NCBI GenBank assembly: GCA_010672585.1
Contig: JAAHGF010000003.1
Span: 566,719-630,718, forward strand
Direction of reading: 5' to 3'
Origin: Okeania sp. SIO1I7
Lineage (GTDB): Bacteria; Cyanobacteriota; Cyanobacteriia; Cyanobacteriales; Microcoleaceae
DNA: 64,000 nucleotides
Shown here: positions 15,801 through 23,844 of the stretch, in pieces
Position numbering within the stretch: position 1 is the first letter of the stretch
How the letters are laid out: each line of letters starts with the position of its first letter
Notes under the pieces: generated by a model
The model's input: only the letters and a program-made list of their open reading frames with translations
Told to the model about the DNA's origin: nothing
Databases searched by the model: none
Position numbers and translations under genes: made by a program

Positions 15801-18277
15801 AAGTCAATGGTAATCCCAAAATTTTAGACGACTCACGCTTTGGCAATTGTCTAAACTTTGACGGTGTGGATGATTATATCCAAATGCCAGAAATGAATAT
15901 TGACTATTCACAAGGTTTGACTGTAGGAGCTTGGGTACACTATAACAGCTTCAAGAGTTGGTCAAGAATTATTGACTTTGGAAAGGGTCCGGGTAACAAC
16001 AACATTCTGTTTGCGAATGAAGGTACTACTCAGAATTTAGTCTTCGATGTTTATCAAGGTGCTACTCGAAACAGGATTAAAGTAGATGGAATGCTAGAGT
16101 TGAACCAGTGGCTTTATTTAACAGTCACTGTTGATGGGTCAGGTAGTGGCAAAGTATATAAGAATGGTGAAGAAGTACAGAGTGGTTTAGTACATCTACC
16201 TAATAATCTTAATCGCACTAAAAATTATATTGGCGATAGTAACTGGTCAGCAGATGCATTTTTTCATGGGAAAATGTCAAATCTGCGACTGTATAACCGA
16301 GCATTATCAAAAGAAGAAATTAATGAATGTATGAAAGTGGATGAAGCTCCTCCATCTATGGATATTAATCGTGGTTTACAACTGCATCTACCATTGAATG
16401 AAATTGTCGAAAATGCGGCTAAAGAAAAAGAAGTAGTTGATATTTCAGCAGCAAAACTCAATGGTAAAGTTTATGGAACACCAACAGTTGAAGTAGATAA
16501 TCGCTTTCGTAAATGTATCAACTTTAATGGACCAGATGATTATATTGAACTCCCTGTAGCAACTATTCCTGAAACAGGTGACATTACAATTAGTTTTTGG
16601 GCTAATGGTAGACATTCTGGCAGAGGAAATTCTATCATCTTGGCAGTAGATACAAAAAACAACAGAGTAGTCAGTATTGTTTTACCTTGGACAGATAATC
16701 AAGTTTACTTTGATTTTGGAGGTGCTAATGGTTATGACAGAATTGGCAAACTAGCTGATGCTGTTGATTTTCAGGATCAATGGAACTACTGGACATTTAC
16801 CAAGAGCATGGCTACAGGTGAGATGAAAATCTATGTCAATAGTAGTATCTGGGAGAGTGGTATAGATAAGGAAAAACCGATGAGTGCAGTTACTCAGGTG
16901 AAGTTTGGCTCTGGTTATGACTTTTATGATGGTAAAGTTGCTCATCTACGGATTTATGACCGAGTTTTATCGCCAGAAGAAATCAATGAATGTATGAAAG
17001 TAGATCAAACACCACCACCAATGGATATAAATAAAGGCTTACAACTGCATCTACCACTCAATGAAATAGTAGAAAATGCAGCTAAAGAAAAAGAAGTTGT
17101 TGATGTTTCAGCATCAAAACTTAATGGTAAAGTTAATGGGTCTCCTGAAATTGTAGCTGACCCGAACTTTGGTAACTGTATCAACTTTGACGGGGTGGAT
17201 GATTATATCCAAATGCCTGAGATGAATATCAACTATTCACAAGGTTTTACCGTAGAAGCTTGGGTATATTATCAGAACTTCAAGAACCAGTCAAGGGTTA
17301 TTGATTTCGCGAATGGTCCTGGTAAGAACAATATCATCTTTGGCAATCGTACTACAACCAACGATGGATTATTAGTTGTATTTGTTGGTTCTACGAGAAA
17401 AGCTATTGAAGTAAAAGGGATACTCGAAAAGAATCAGTGGCTCTATCTAACAGCAACAATTGACAAGTCAGGAAATGCCAAGGTGTATAAGAATGGTCAA
17501 GAAGTAGGGAGTGGGTTGGTAGCTATCCCCAATAGTGTTAACCGCACCAAAAACTACGTTGGTAATAGTAACTGGTCAGCAGATCAATTGTTTCATGGTA
17601 AAATGTCAAACCTGCGGGTGTATAACCGAGCATTGTCAAAAGAAGAAATTAATGAATGTATGAAAGTAGATACTACTGGTGAAACTGACACCAAATCAAC
17701 AACTACCGAACCCACTGGTGAAACTGACACCAAATCAACAACCACCAAACCCACTGGTGAAACTGACACCAAATCAACAACCACCAAACCCACTGGTGAA
17801 ACTGACACCAAATCAACAACCACCAAACCTACTGGTGAAACTGACACCAAATCAACAACCACCAAACCTACTGGTGAAACTGACACCAAATCAACAACCA
17901 CCAAACCTACTGGTGAAACTGACACCAAATCAACAACCACCGAACCTACTGGTGAAACTGACACCAAATCAACAACCACCGAACCCACATCAGCGACTGA
18001 GCAAAAACCTATGGAATATCGGATTTATCAGGTCAAAGGTAATCCCACAATCCAAACTGGATATCAAGCATCAGAATGGACTGCAGTTATTGCCGGATTT
18101 AATTCTGGAGCACAGCAGAAACACAAAGTCTCAGCGTTGACGATCATGCCTGTTGTTGAGGATGAAGAATGGAAAATCAAGTGCGATCTAAAAGATACAG
18201 ACGATCGCTATTGGGATGTAGCCGTTTTATTTATCAGGAATAACATGGTAAATAGGGTCAACAACTTTTATCGTTAG
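12884..18277 (+). CDS. giant protein with six LamG/concanavalin A-like modules
   Basis: 1797 residues. An unrecognised beta-rich region occupies 1-268. Six modules begin at about 269, 490, 715, 937, 1159 and 1380. Each opens MDIN-GLQLHLPLNEIVEN, contains FGNC-NFDG-DDYI, and closes with a LamG-like end (NRVLSPEEINECMKVD). A threonine-rich linker of eight TGETDTKSTTTEP/KP repeats (about 1597-1700) precedes a C-terminal domain (YRIYQVKGNPTIQ to NNFYR). LamG folds usually bind carbohydrate or protein, suggesting surface or matrix binding, but no Sec signal, anchor or RTX repeats are visible, so export is uncertain. AAGGAG seven bases upstream fixes the start. A hairpin terminator follows, so it is probably monocistronic. 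Confidence 0.8.
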   Translation: MSEVATKNLTFWDTTDYKYPGFGQTAQISDGLGGTIGITYNQIDYDDRAWKGKPDGDIPITEDRLLSGEIENQFSLTGQVKGITVTMPQIRTIGRENNYSVTLDFSNYKASLAGSKATDGATCGDTYLAISRFFNGTAAGYTTIKVTATTLDGSPVNLADWKLFNSGTLGKGNNARVFLDAATQTISGKNSQGKQEFSPTPPNPGTSFGTDTGLGLFQLPRDQRYTSITLSFKQKKIQGVIPNDLHDIYVASNTTSTSPISETPETKPMDINSGLQLHLPLNEIVENAAKEKEVVDTSGNKLNGKVHGATIVPDSQFGNCVHFDGVDDYIDLPKETIPQTGAITISFWAYGGKSLPKNTVLISAYNKGNQPLVRVYLPWSDRRIILDYGNPFDRIEKVGEVVDFKDKWTYWTFTKNVAKGEMNIYLNGSLWHSGTGKDKPIDSVVKVMFGRETYNSFYNGQIAHLRIYDRVLSPEDINECMKVDGTPPPMDINNGLQLHLPLNEIVENSAKEKEVVDVSAGKLNGKVHGATVVAEPRFGNCLNFNGNNDYVIINPMPNFPSEVITVYCWIKSNNKVKAGTPFSYANSQSDNAFLLYDIRKLLFLINCGAGDAKKTEVVFNDGIWHCLAVSWNSSNGQLKVYQDGEEKYSGTFSQGKKITSGGSLVLGQEQDKIAGKFDANQAFEGQMAHVRMYNRVLSPEEINECMKVDTAPPPMDINSGLQLHLPLNEIVENSAKEKEVVDVSAAKLKGKVNGEPKVVADSQLGNCLNFDGVDDYIQMPEMNIDYSQGLTVGAWVQYNSFKKWSRIIDFGNGAPNDNILFANELTTNNLAFQVNKGTTQNRVKADGKLELNQWVYVTVTVDGSGSSKIYKNGEEVQSGLVHLPNNLNRTKNYIGKSNWSVDGYFQGKMSHLRMYNRPLSPEEINECMKVDETPPPMDINRGLQLHLPLNEIVENAAKEKEVVDISAAKLKGKVNGNPKILDDSRFGNCLNFDGVDDYIQMPEMNIDYSQGLTVGAWVHYNSFKSWSRIIDFGKGPGNNNILFANEGTTQNLVFDVYQGATRNRIKVDGMLELNQWLYLTVTVDGSGSGKVYKNGEEVQSGLVHLPNNLNRTKNYIGDSNWSADAFFHGKMSNLRLYNRALSKEEINECMKVDEAPPSMDINRGLQLHLPLNEIVENAAKEKEVVDISAAKLNGKVYGTPTVEVDNRFRKCINFNGPDDYIELPVATIPETGDITISFWANGRHSGRGNSIILAVDTKNNRVVSIVLPWTDNQVYFDFGGANGYDRIGKLADAVDFQDQWNYWTFTKSMATGEMKIYVNSSIWESGIDKEKPMSAVTQVKFGSGYDFYDGKVAHLRIYDRVLSPEEINECMKVDQTPPPMDINKGLQLHLPLNEIVENAAKEKEVVDVSASKLNGKVNGSPEIVADPNFGNCINFDGVDDYIQMPEMNINYSQGFTVEAWVYYQNFKNQSRVIDFANGPGKNNIIFGNRTTTNDGLLVVFVGSTRKAIEVKGILEKNQWLYLTATIDKSGNAKVYKNGQEVGSGLVAIPNSVNRTKNYVGNSNWSADQLFHGKMSNLRVYNRALSKEEINECMKVDTTGETDTKSTTTEPTGETDTKSTTTKPTGETDTKSTTTKPTGETDTKSTTTKPTGETDTKSTTTKPTGETDTKSTTTKPTGETDTKSTTTEPTGETDTKSTTTEPTSATEQKPMEYRIYQVKGNPTIQTGYQASEWTAVIAGFNSGAQQKHKVSALTIMPVVEDEEWKIKCDLKDTDDRYWDVAVLFIRNNMVNRVNNFYR
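17674..17988 (+). repeat. 39-bp tandem repeats encoding a Thr-rich linker
   Basis: Eight head-to-tail 39-bp units in the LamG gene. Each encodes TGETDTKSTTTKP or -EP (unit order EP, five KP, EP, EP). The units are almost identical at DNA level, so copy number probably varies between strains. The linker is rich in Thr and Lys/Glu and likely extended. Confidence 0.9.
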
Positions 18278-18315
18278 ATAGCTGTAGCCTAAAACGATAT
18301 CTGATAGAATTTTTT

Positions 18316-18344
18316 GGGGTAGCATTTGATGGCTGCCCCTTTTT
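18316..18344 (+). terminator. rho-independent terminator after the LamG gene
   Basis: GGGGTAGC, an eight-base loop and GCTGCCCC (one G-T pair) are followed by TTTTT, 39 bp beyond the stop at 18277. The hairpin-plus-U-tract layout is classic. Confidence 0.75.
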
Positions 18345-18393
18345 GATTTATACCATGTCTGGATGAGGCGCTCGTAGTGTTTTATGGAGCAGT

Positions 18394-18537
18394 TTATGGA
18401 ACGTTATCTGAATTCCGATCGGAAATTTGATACAGACAATGCTCCAAAGGTTGATAGTGATAGACTCCTGCTTCTAACCCTTGACAACGGTTAACCACTG
18501 GATAAATTTCCAGCTCATAAATTGCACCGCCAAAAGG
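18394..18537 (-). pseudogene. SagB/ThcOx-type nitroreductase-fold oxidoreductase fragment
   Basis: The minus strand encodes an open 47-codon stretch, PFGGAIYELEIYPVVNRC then GLEAGVYHYQPLEHCLYQIS, ending at a stop at 18394. It matches the conserved core of SagB-type dehydrogenases (GGA-Y-LEIY, G-YHY-P--H-L), flavin enzymes often found with azoline-peptide pathways. Both ends of the gene are missing. The upstream side is cut exactly where the 65-bp tandem array starts. It is a dead remnant; no other peptide-modification gene is in the window. Confidence 0.6.
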
Positions 18538-19523
18538 CAGTGTTAGCGAACGCTGATTTTTCCTATATTGATGTTTATTTATCTATTGGACAATAGTTAC
18601 AGCAGTGTTAGCGAACGCTGATTTTTCCTATATTGATGTTTATTTATCTATTGGACAATAGTTACGGCAGTATTCGCGAACGCTGATTTTTCCTATATTG
18701 ATGTTTATTTAACTATTGGACAATAGTTACAACAGTTCTCGCGAGTACTAATTTTTCCTTTGATTGATGTTTATTTATCTATTGGACAATAGTTACGGCA
18801 GTTCTCGCGAGTACTAATTTTTCCTTTGATTGATGTTTATTTATCTATTGGACAATAGTTACGGCAGTATTCGCGAGCGCTGATTTTTCCTGTAATTGAT
18901 TTTGATTTATCTATTGGACAATAGTTACGGCAGTATTCGCGAACGCTGATTTTTCCTATATTGATGTTTATTTAACTATTGGACAATAGTTACAACAGTT
19001 CTCGCGAGTACTAATTTTTCCTTTGATTGATGTTTATTTATCTATTGGACAATAGTTACGGCAGTATTCGCGATCGCTGATTTTTCCTGTAATTGATTTT
19101 GATTTATCTATTGGACAATAGTTACGGCAGTATTCGCGAGTACTAATTTTTCCTGTAATTGATGTTTATTTATCTATTGGACAATAGTTACGGCAGTATT
19201 CGCGAGTACTAATTTTTCCTTTGATTGATGTTTATTTATCTATTGGACAATAGTTACGGCAGTATTCGCGATCGCTGATTTTTCCTTTGATTAATTTTGA
19301 TTTATCTATTGGACAATAATTACAGCAATTTCCGCGAACGCTGATTTTTCCTATATTGATGTTTATTTAACTATTGGACAATAGTTACAACAGTTCTCGC
19401 GAGTACTAATTTTTCCTTTGATTGATGTTGATTTATCTATTGGACAATAATTACAGCAATTTCCGCGATCGCTGATTTTTCCTGTAATTGATGTTTATTT
19501 ATCTATTGGACAATAGTTACAGC
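18536..19523. repeat. fifteen-unit array of 65-66 bp tandem repeats
   Basis: Fifteen contiguous units with no spacers. Each has a GCAGT-TCGCGA segment, ATTTTTCC, TTGAT-TTTATTTA, and the inverted repeat CTATTG-GA-CAATAG followed by TTAC. The eight bases after TCGCGA vary by type: GAACGCTG (units 1-3, 7, 13), GAGTACTA (4, 5, 8, 10, 11, 14), GATCGCTG (9, 12, 15, making a HIP1 site) and GAGCGCTG (6). The unit pairs 3-4, 7-8 and 13-14 are the same, showing multi-unit duplication. The array is noncoding and ends 50 bp before the SOUL-family gene. Confidence 0.92.
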
Positions 19524-19572
19524 AATTGATGTCTATTCTATAATGGAATAGTAAATCAACCCAAATTTTGAA

Positions 19573-20076
19573 ATGTCTGCATCTTTACCCCAAGGTTTTC
19601 CTCAACCTACTGATACTAATGTCATCGAAGTTAAAGAATATCCCCAATATCGCGCTGTCACCTACACACATACAGGTGATTCCCGGATGGCAACTAGAGC
19701 AGCTTTCGATCCACTGTATCAACATATCAGCAGTAATCAAATTGCCATGACAACCCCTGTGGAAGCACGTTATGTCAAGGAAGGCGAACAAACAGAAGTA
19801 TCTTTTCTCTATTCAACTCCAAACATGGCTCCCCAGAAAATTGATTCTCAGGTGATGGTGAGAGATACTTTACCGATGACGGTTGTGAGTATTGGCGTAC
19901 AGGGTGCTTACAGTTGGGAGAGCTACGAACAAAATTTGCAAAAGTTGAAAGAATGGTTGGCGCAGCATCCAGAATATGAAGTTGTGAGCCCGCCAAGACG
20001 GTTGTTGTATAATTCACCAATGACACCAGAAGATTTGAAACGGAGTGAGGTGCAGATTGAAATTAGGTTGAAGTGA
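19573..20076 (+). CDS. SOUL-family heme-binding protein
   Basis: 167 residues. The pattern VIEVKEYPQYRAVTYTHTG, then MTTPVEARYV, EVSFLYSTPNMAP and a closing RRLLYNSPMTPEDLKRSEVQIEIRL is that of the SOUL/HBP family, small proteins that bind heme or tetrapyrroles. There is no signal peptide, so it is likely cytoplasmic. Physiological function in cyanobacteria is not settled. The start ATG 19573 has no strong SD. The 65-bp array occupies its whole upstream side, so the promoter must lie in the last array unit or in the 50 bp after it. Confidence 0.82.
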   Translation: MSASLPQGFPQPTDTNVIEVKEYPQYRAVTYTHTGDSRMATRAAFDPLYQHISSNQIAMTTPVEARYVKEGEQTEVSFLYSTPNMAPQKIDSQVMVRDTLPMTVVSIGVQGAYSWESYEQNLQKLKEWLAQHPEYEVVSPPRRLLYNSPMTPEDLKRSEVQIEIRLK

Positions 20077-20787
20077 TACAGGAGACTCCGGGTTATAGAA
20101 GAAGGCAGAAGGGAAAGAAGTATTGGTTGTGCGTCAAGAAAGTGTGGGAAGTGTGGGGAGATGTCCGAAAGTAGGGGGAATAATTCTACCTGTATCTTTT
20201 CCTAACTTTTTGGTCCAAGAAGCTTAAATATTTGCACTTTTTTCGCGACCAAAATGCGCTCAACCTTTATATATCAGTGCTTTTAGATTAGATTCGCCAG
20301 CTATACTTACTTATCCCACACTTTGCGCTCTGCACAACCGAAATATTTAAAGGGAGAAGGTTTTTTGGTCGCCTCAGCGGAACGGAGTTCTATTGCTGAA
20401 TTATCCGGACATGATATTACAAAGTATTTTCGTCATTGCGACCGACAGGGTTTGCGGAGCATTCCGGGAAGGAAAGCAATCTCAAATCCTAATTTTTCGT
20501 ACTTCATGTGTAAGTCCTGACTCAGACAACGCAGAATTTTTCGGCGTTGCTGAATTGAAGTATGAATACACGATTGTTTGGTTCTCGCCTTCGCCCCCGC
20601 GCATCCCCCGTTCAACAAAAAGCGCAGCAACATCTGGCTTCCCCCTTTCCAAGGGGGACGGGAGGGGGATTAAAGGGGGACTTTTAGAGTTTTATTCCCC
20701 CCAGGCATTGGGGGGCTAGGGGGGCTCGCATCATACCCAGAATCAGCAACGCCTTCTTCCTTCTTCCTTCTTCCTTCTGCTATAAAA
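20077..20787. repeat. spacer with R1 end and R3 element
   Basis: 20395-20421 is an R1 right end (TTATCCGGACATGATATTAC) preceded by the same 'cagcggaacgg-gttctat' block seen at 38390. 20543-20753 is a 211-bp R3 element (GGCGTTGCTGAATTGAAG to CCCAGAATCAGCAACGCC), inverted relative to 472-619. 20754-20778 is a TTCCTTC heptamer run. No gene. Confidence 0.65.
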
Positions 20788-21204
20788 TCAATCTCCACTG
20801 ACATGAATTACTAAGTCTCGGGTATGACTACGTTGGCGATGTTCCCAAACATAAATTCCTTGCCAAGTACCTAATACTAATCTGCCATTATTAATCGGAA
20901 TTTGTTCTGAAGTATGGGTTAAAACACTACGAATATGAGCTGGCATATCATCAGGACCTTCAGCACTATGAATATAATGATAACCTTCTGGTACTAATTT
21001 TGAGATAAAGTTTTCCAAATCAACTAATACATCTGGGTCGGCATTTTCTTGAATTATTAAACTAGCGGAAGTGTGCCGTAAAAATAGATTACATAAACCT
21101 GTTTTTACCCCTGATTTTGCTACAGCTTCTTGTACTTTGGAAGTGATTTTGGATAAAGATTTACCAGAAGTATTAATTTGGAGTAATTGTTGATAGTGAG
21201 TCAT
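20788..21204 (-). CDS. YjbQ/UPF0047 family protein
   Basis: 138 residues, the family's standard size. The conserved block NLFLRHTSASLIIQENADPD and the C-terminal GRLVLGTWQGIYVWEHRQ with DLVIHVSG identify YjbQ/UPF0047. Members form trimers, and a weak thiamine-phosphate synthase activity has been reported; the real role is unclear. It is cytoplasmic. ATG 21204 is the only good start. The MscS gene at 21286 begins 3' of it on the same strand's far side (22887), so transcription of that gene reads toward this one across 81 bp, and the two could be cotranscribed. Confidence 0.85.
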   Translation of the reverse strand: MTHYQQLLQINTSGKSLSKITSKVQEAVAKSGVKTGLCNLFLRHTSASLIIQENADPDVLVDLENFISKLVPEGYHYIHSAEGPDDMPAHIRSVLTHTSEQIPINNGRLVLGTWQGIYVWEHRQRSHTRDLVIHVSGD

Positions 21205-21285
21205 TTCAGTTATCAGTTATCAGTTATCAAGTAAGCATTTCCTGCGGAATGCTGCGCAAACAGCAGTCAGCCATCAGCGCTTCAG

Positions 21286-22887
21286 TTATTTATTCAGGTT
21301 AATATTTGTTGTATCTTGATTATTCAACATTAAATGGTGAATCACAGGAATTTCAATACCTTCTTCCTGGAAAGCTTGTTTAATCATTGTACCAAGAATT
21401 CTCTTCATATCAATATGTCTTCCTGGTTTAACTTCTGTAGTGATATGAATTAACATTTGATAGTCATAAAATTCTTCTATGCCATCTACTACTGTTCTTT
21501 TCATTATCTCTTCTGGATAATTTTCTTGAAGCTTATTTCCTACTTTTTCTATAATTTCATAGATTTGATTAATATCACTTTGATAAGGAATTTTCAGAGT
21601 GACAACTGAATTACTATGGTGTGAATGATTAACTACATCCTTAACATCACGATTATGGATAATGTAATGTTTATCTTCATAATTAATGCGAGTTGTTCTT
21701 AATTCTATTCCTGTGACAAAACCATAAGTACCATTTATTTCTACAAAATCTCCTACCAAATAGTAACTTTCAAACAAAATAAAGAAACCTGCAACTAAAT
21801 CTTCAATTAGACTTTTTGCCCCCATTCCTACTGCTAAACCAAGAATACCTACACCTGCTAAAATTGGGGCTGGATTAATACCAATAGCATAAAGAATAGC
21901 GATGCCTGTACCAAAGTAAATAAAATATTTGAGAAAGCTTTCAAATAAAGGTAGAAATGTCTGATTTCTTTGTTGAGATAAATTACTTGAATCATCGTTA
22001 CGGAGTAATAATCCTTCAAGAAAAAGTTTGGCAATTTCTTCAATAACACGACTGAGAAATATAATGCCAATGATTTGAATAAATACAGGTCCATATGTAG
22101 CTAGTTTGGCGATAAAAGCAACTTGCTGAACTACTAAGGTAGCTGTAATTATATAGATTGCATATTCAATACATCTTTTTGCTAGAGGAATTAAACGACT
22201 TAGGCGGTCGTAAATACGCAAGATATTTTGTCGGTCGGAATATTTATTGCTCAAGGCATCGAAAGTATCAATAATAGCTGTACTTGCCTTGATAAAGAGC
22301 AACCCTACAGTAATAATTATATAAATCCGCAAACTTATATATAAATATTGAATAGTTACTGCTGGTAGTTGCACGAATTGAGCGGATAAAGTAACATAAA
22401 ACAGCCAGATAATGTTATTAAAGTTGCCTTTGAAAAATTCAAAGAAACTTTCGATACTTTCTTCATTAGCAGTAAGTTTTTCAAAATTTTCTGCCTGTTC
22501 TTTCAACCAGTTTAGAGATTTATTTATGTATCGGATAATCCAGATAGTTATTATTAATAAACTTAGGCTTTTGATAACTCCAATCCCTACTTCTCGCCAG
22601 TAATCTGAGGAAATATTTTGAATAATGGAACGTTTGTATTCTATTAAGTCTTCTCCTTGATAGATCAGCCATCCATTAAATCCTGCTACTGCCAAACAGA
22701 ATAATAAGGAACAGATAGTTATTAATATCTGCACATTTTGGTAGATGACTTGAAGATTGTTTTCCCTTTTTTTTATGGATGAAATTTTCATTAACTGTTT
22801 ATATATCCTACTGACAACAAATCTAATTGCCAGAAAGGTACATATGATAAATCCGATTTCAATTCCAATTACAATGATGTTGTTCAT
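21286..22887 (-). CDS. MscS-family mechanosensitive channel, paralogue 1
   Basis: 533 residues. Several hydrophobic segments (about 5-25, 48-75, 105-125, 160-200, 235-275, 310-345) precede the MscS core. The pore helix is ILAGVGILGLAVGMGAKSLIED, the beta domain follows (FFILFESYYLVGDFVEI, TRINYEDKHYIIHNRDV), and the alpha/beta C-terminus ends near 530. It should act as a tension-gated channel releasing solutes on osmotic downshift. A 549-residue paralogue lies upstream at 23845-25494 in the same orientation. No SD is evident before ATG 22887. Confidence 0.88.
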   Translation of the reverse strand: MNNIIVIGIEIGFIICTFLAIRFVVSRIYKQLMKISSIKKRENNLQVIYQNVQILITICSLLFCLAVAGFNGWLIYQGEDLIEYKRSIIQNISSDYWREVGIGVIKSLSLLIITIWIIRYINKSLNWLKEQAENFEKLTANEESIESFFEFFKGNFNNIIWLFYVTLSAQFVQLPAVTIQYLYISLRIYIIITVGLLFIKASTAIIDTFDALSNKYSDRQNILRIYDRLSRLIPLAKRCIEYAIYIITATLVVQQVAFIAKLATYGPVFIQIIGIIFLSRVIEEIAKLFLEGLLLRNDDSSNLSQQRNQTFLPLFESFLKYFIYFGTGIAILYAIGINPAPILAGVGILGLAVGMGAKSLIEDLVAGFFILFESYYLVGDFVEINGTYGFVTGIELRTTRINYEDKHYIIHNRDVKDVVNHSHHSNSVVTLKIPYQSDINQIYEIIEKVGNKLQENYPEEIMKRTVVDGIEEFYDYQMLIHITTEVKPGRHIDMKRILGTMIKQAFQEEGIEIPVIHHLMLNNQDTTNINLNK

Positions 22888-23844
22888 ATCAATTTGAGAA
22901 ATGATAAGTAGGTCGGCATTAAAATTTATTTTTATGATAAGAGAGGAAGGAAGAAGTTATTGATAACTTAACTTTTCGTTACATACTTTTGTTTTTTCGT
23001 GCTTACCTACTTAGTTGTTTTTATTGAATAGATTGTTCCATAATTGAAGAGTTATATCATGTCCGGTTGAACAGTTATAAATAAATAATGACGGAGGAGT
23101 CTGGAGTCTGGAGTCTGGAGTCTGGAGGGAAGAAAGAAGAAGAACTGGAGTTGAAGGAGAAAGTTTTGTTATCACGCTCTTATCCGGACATGATATAAAC
23201 ATTCCACAACAGTTTTAGCGATCGCTTCACTACCATTTTTATCTAATTTTTCAGATTTATATTATGTCTGGTTGAATAGTTATAAATAATCAGGGAGGAG
23301 TCATATCAAGTCCGGTTGAATACTTATTATGTTGAATACTTATTATATAGTTGTGGGAGATGGGGAGTGTGGGAGATGGAGAGATTGAAGTAACTATAGA
23401 ATTATGGCGTTGGTGACTTAAGGTATGATACCATGTCCGGATAAGAGTGCGATAGAACTCCGTTCCGTGCTCTGCGTTAACGTGCGTTGTGTGCTAGCAA
23501 ACAAAAAACTTTCTTCTTTACTTCTTCTTTCTTCTCTCCTGACTCCTGAGTTCTGACTCATAAAGACTACCAATCTATAACTGTTTAACCGAATTTGATA
23601 TAACTAGGGTTTGCTGATTAAATCTTAAATAATTGCCAGATAAAGGTTTTAGCCTTTTTAGGTATTGAAAAAGTACATGGTTTTCAGCTCTTCATGCTCA
23701 AAAAGGAGCGCATTTTTAGCAAGAGTTGGGCAAAAAAAATCTCCCCTACTCCCCTACTCCCATTTTCCCCTCCTGGGAGGGGGAGGGGCGAGGGGTGGGT
23801 TCCCTACTCCTTAAAAAAGACTTTTGAGCGCAAACCCTAACTAT
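22888..23844. repeat. spacer between MscS paralogues: R1 and R2 elements
   Basis: 23054-23196 is a complete R1 element of 143 bp (ATATCATGTCCGG to CCGGACATGATAT) holding GGAGTCT heptamers. About 23268 and 23428 are further single R1 ends. 23605-23839 is a complete R2 element of 235 bp (TAGGGTTTGCTGATTA to GCGCAAACCCTA) containing ctcccctact repeats. The R2 end lies only 5 bp from the stop of the upstream gene. No ORF is supported. Confidence 0.75.

Noticed and set aside
17679-18140. 153-codon frame rich in NQQPPNP and its antisense counterpart
   Set aside because: These arise from the 39-bp repeats of the LamG gene read in other frames.
18536-19523. CRISPR array
   Set aside because: Units of 65-66 bp follow each other directly with no unique spacers, the variable positions fall into a few types, and no cas gene is near.
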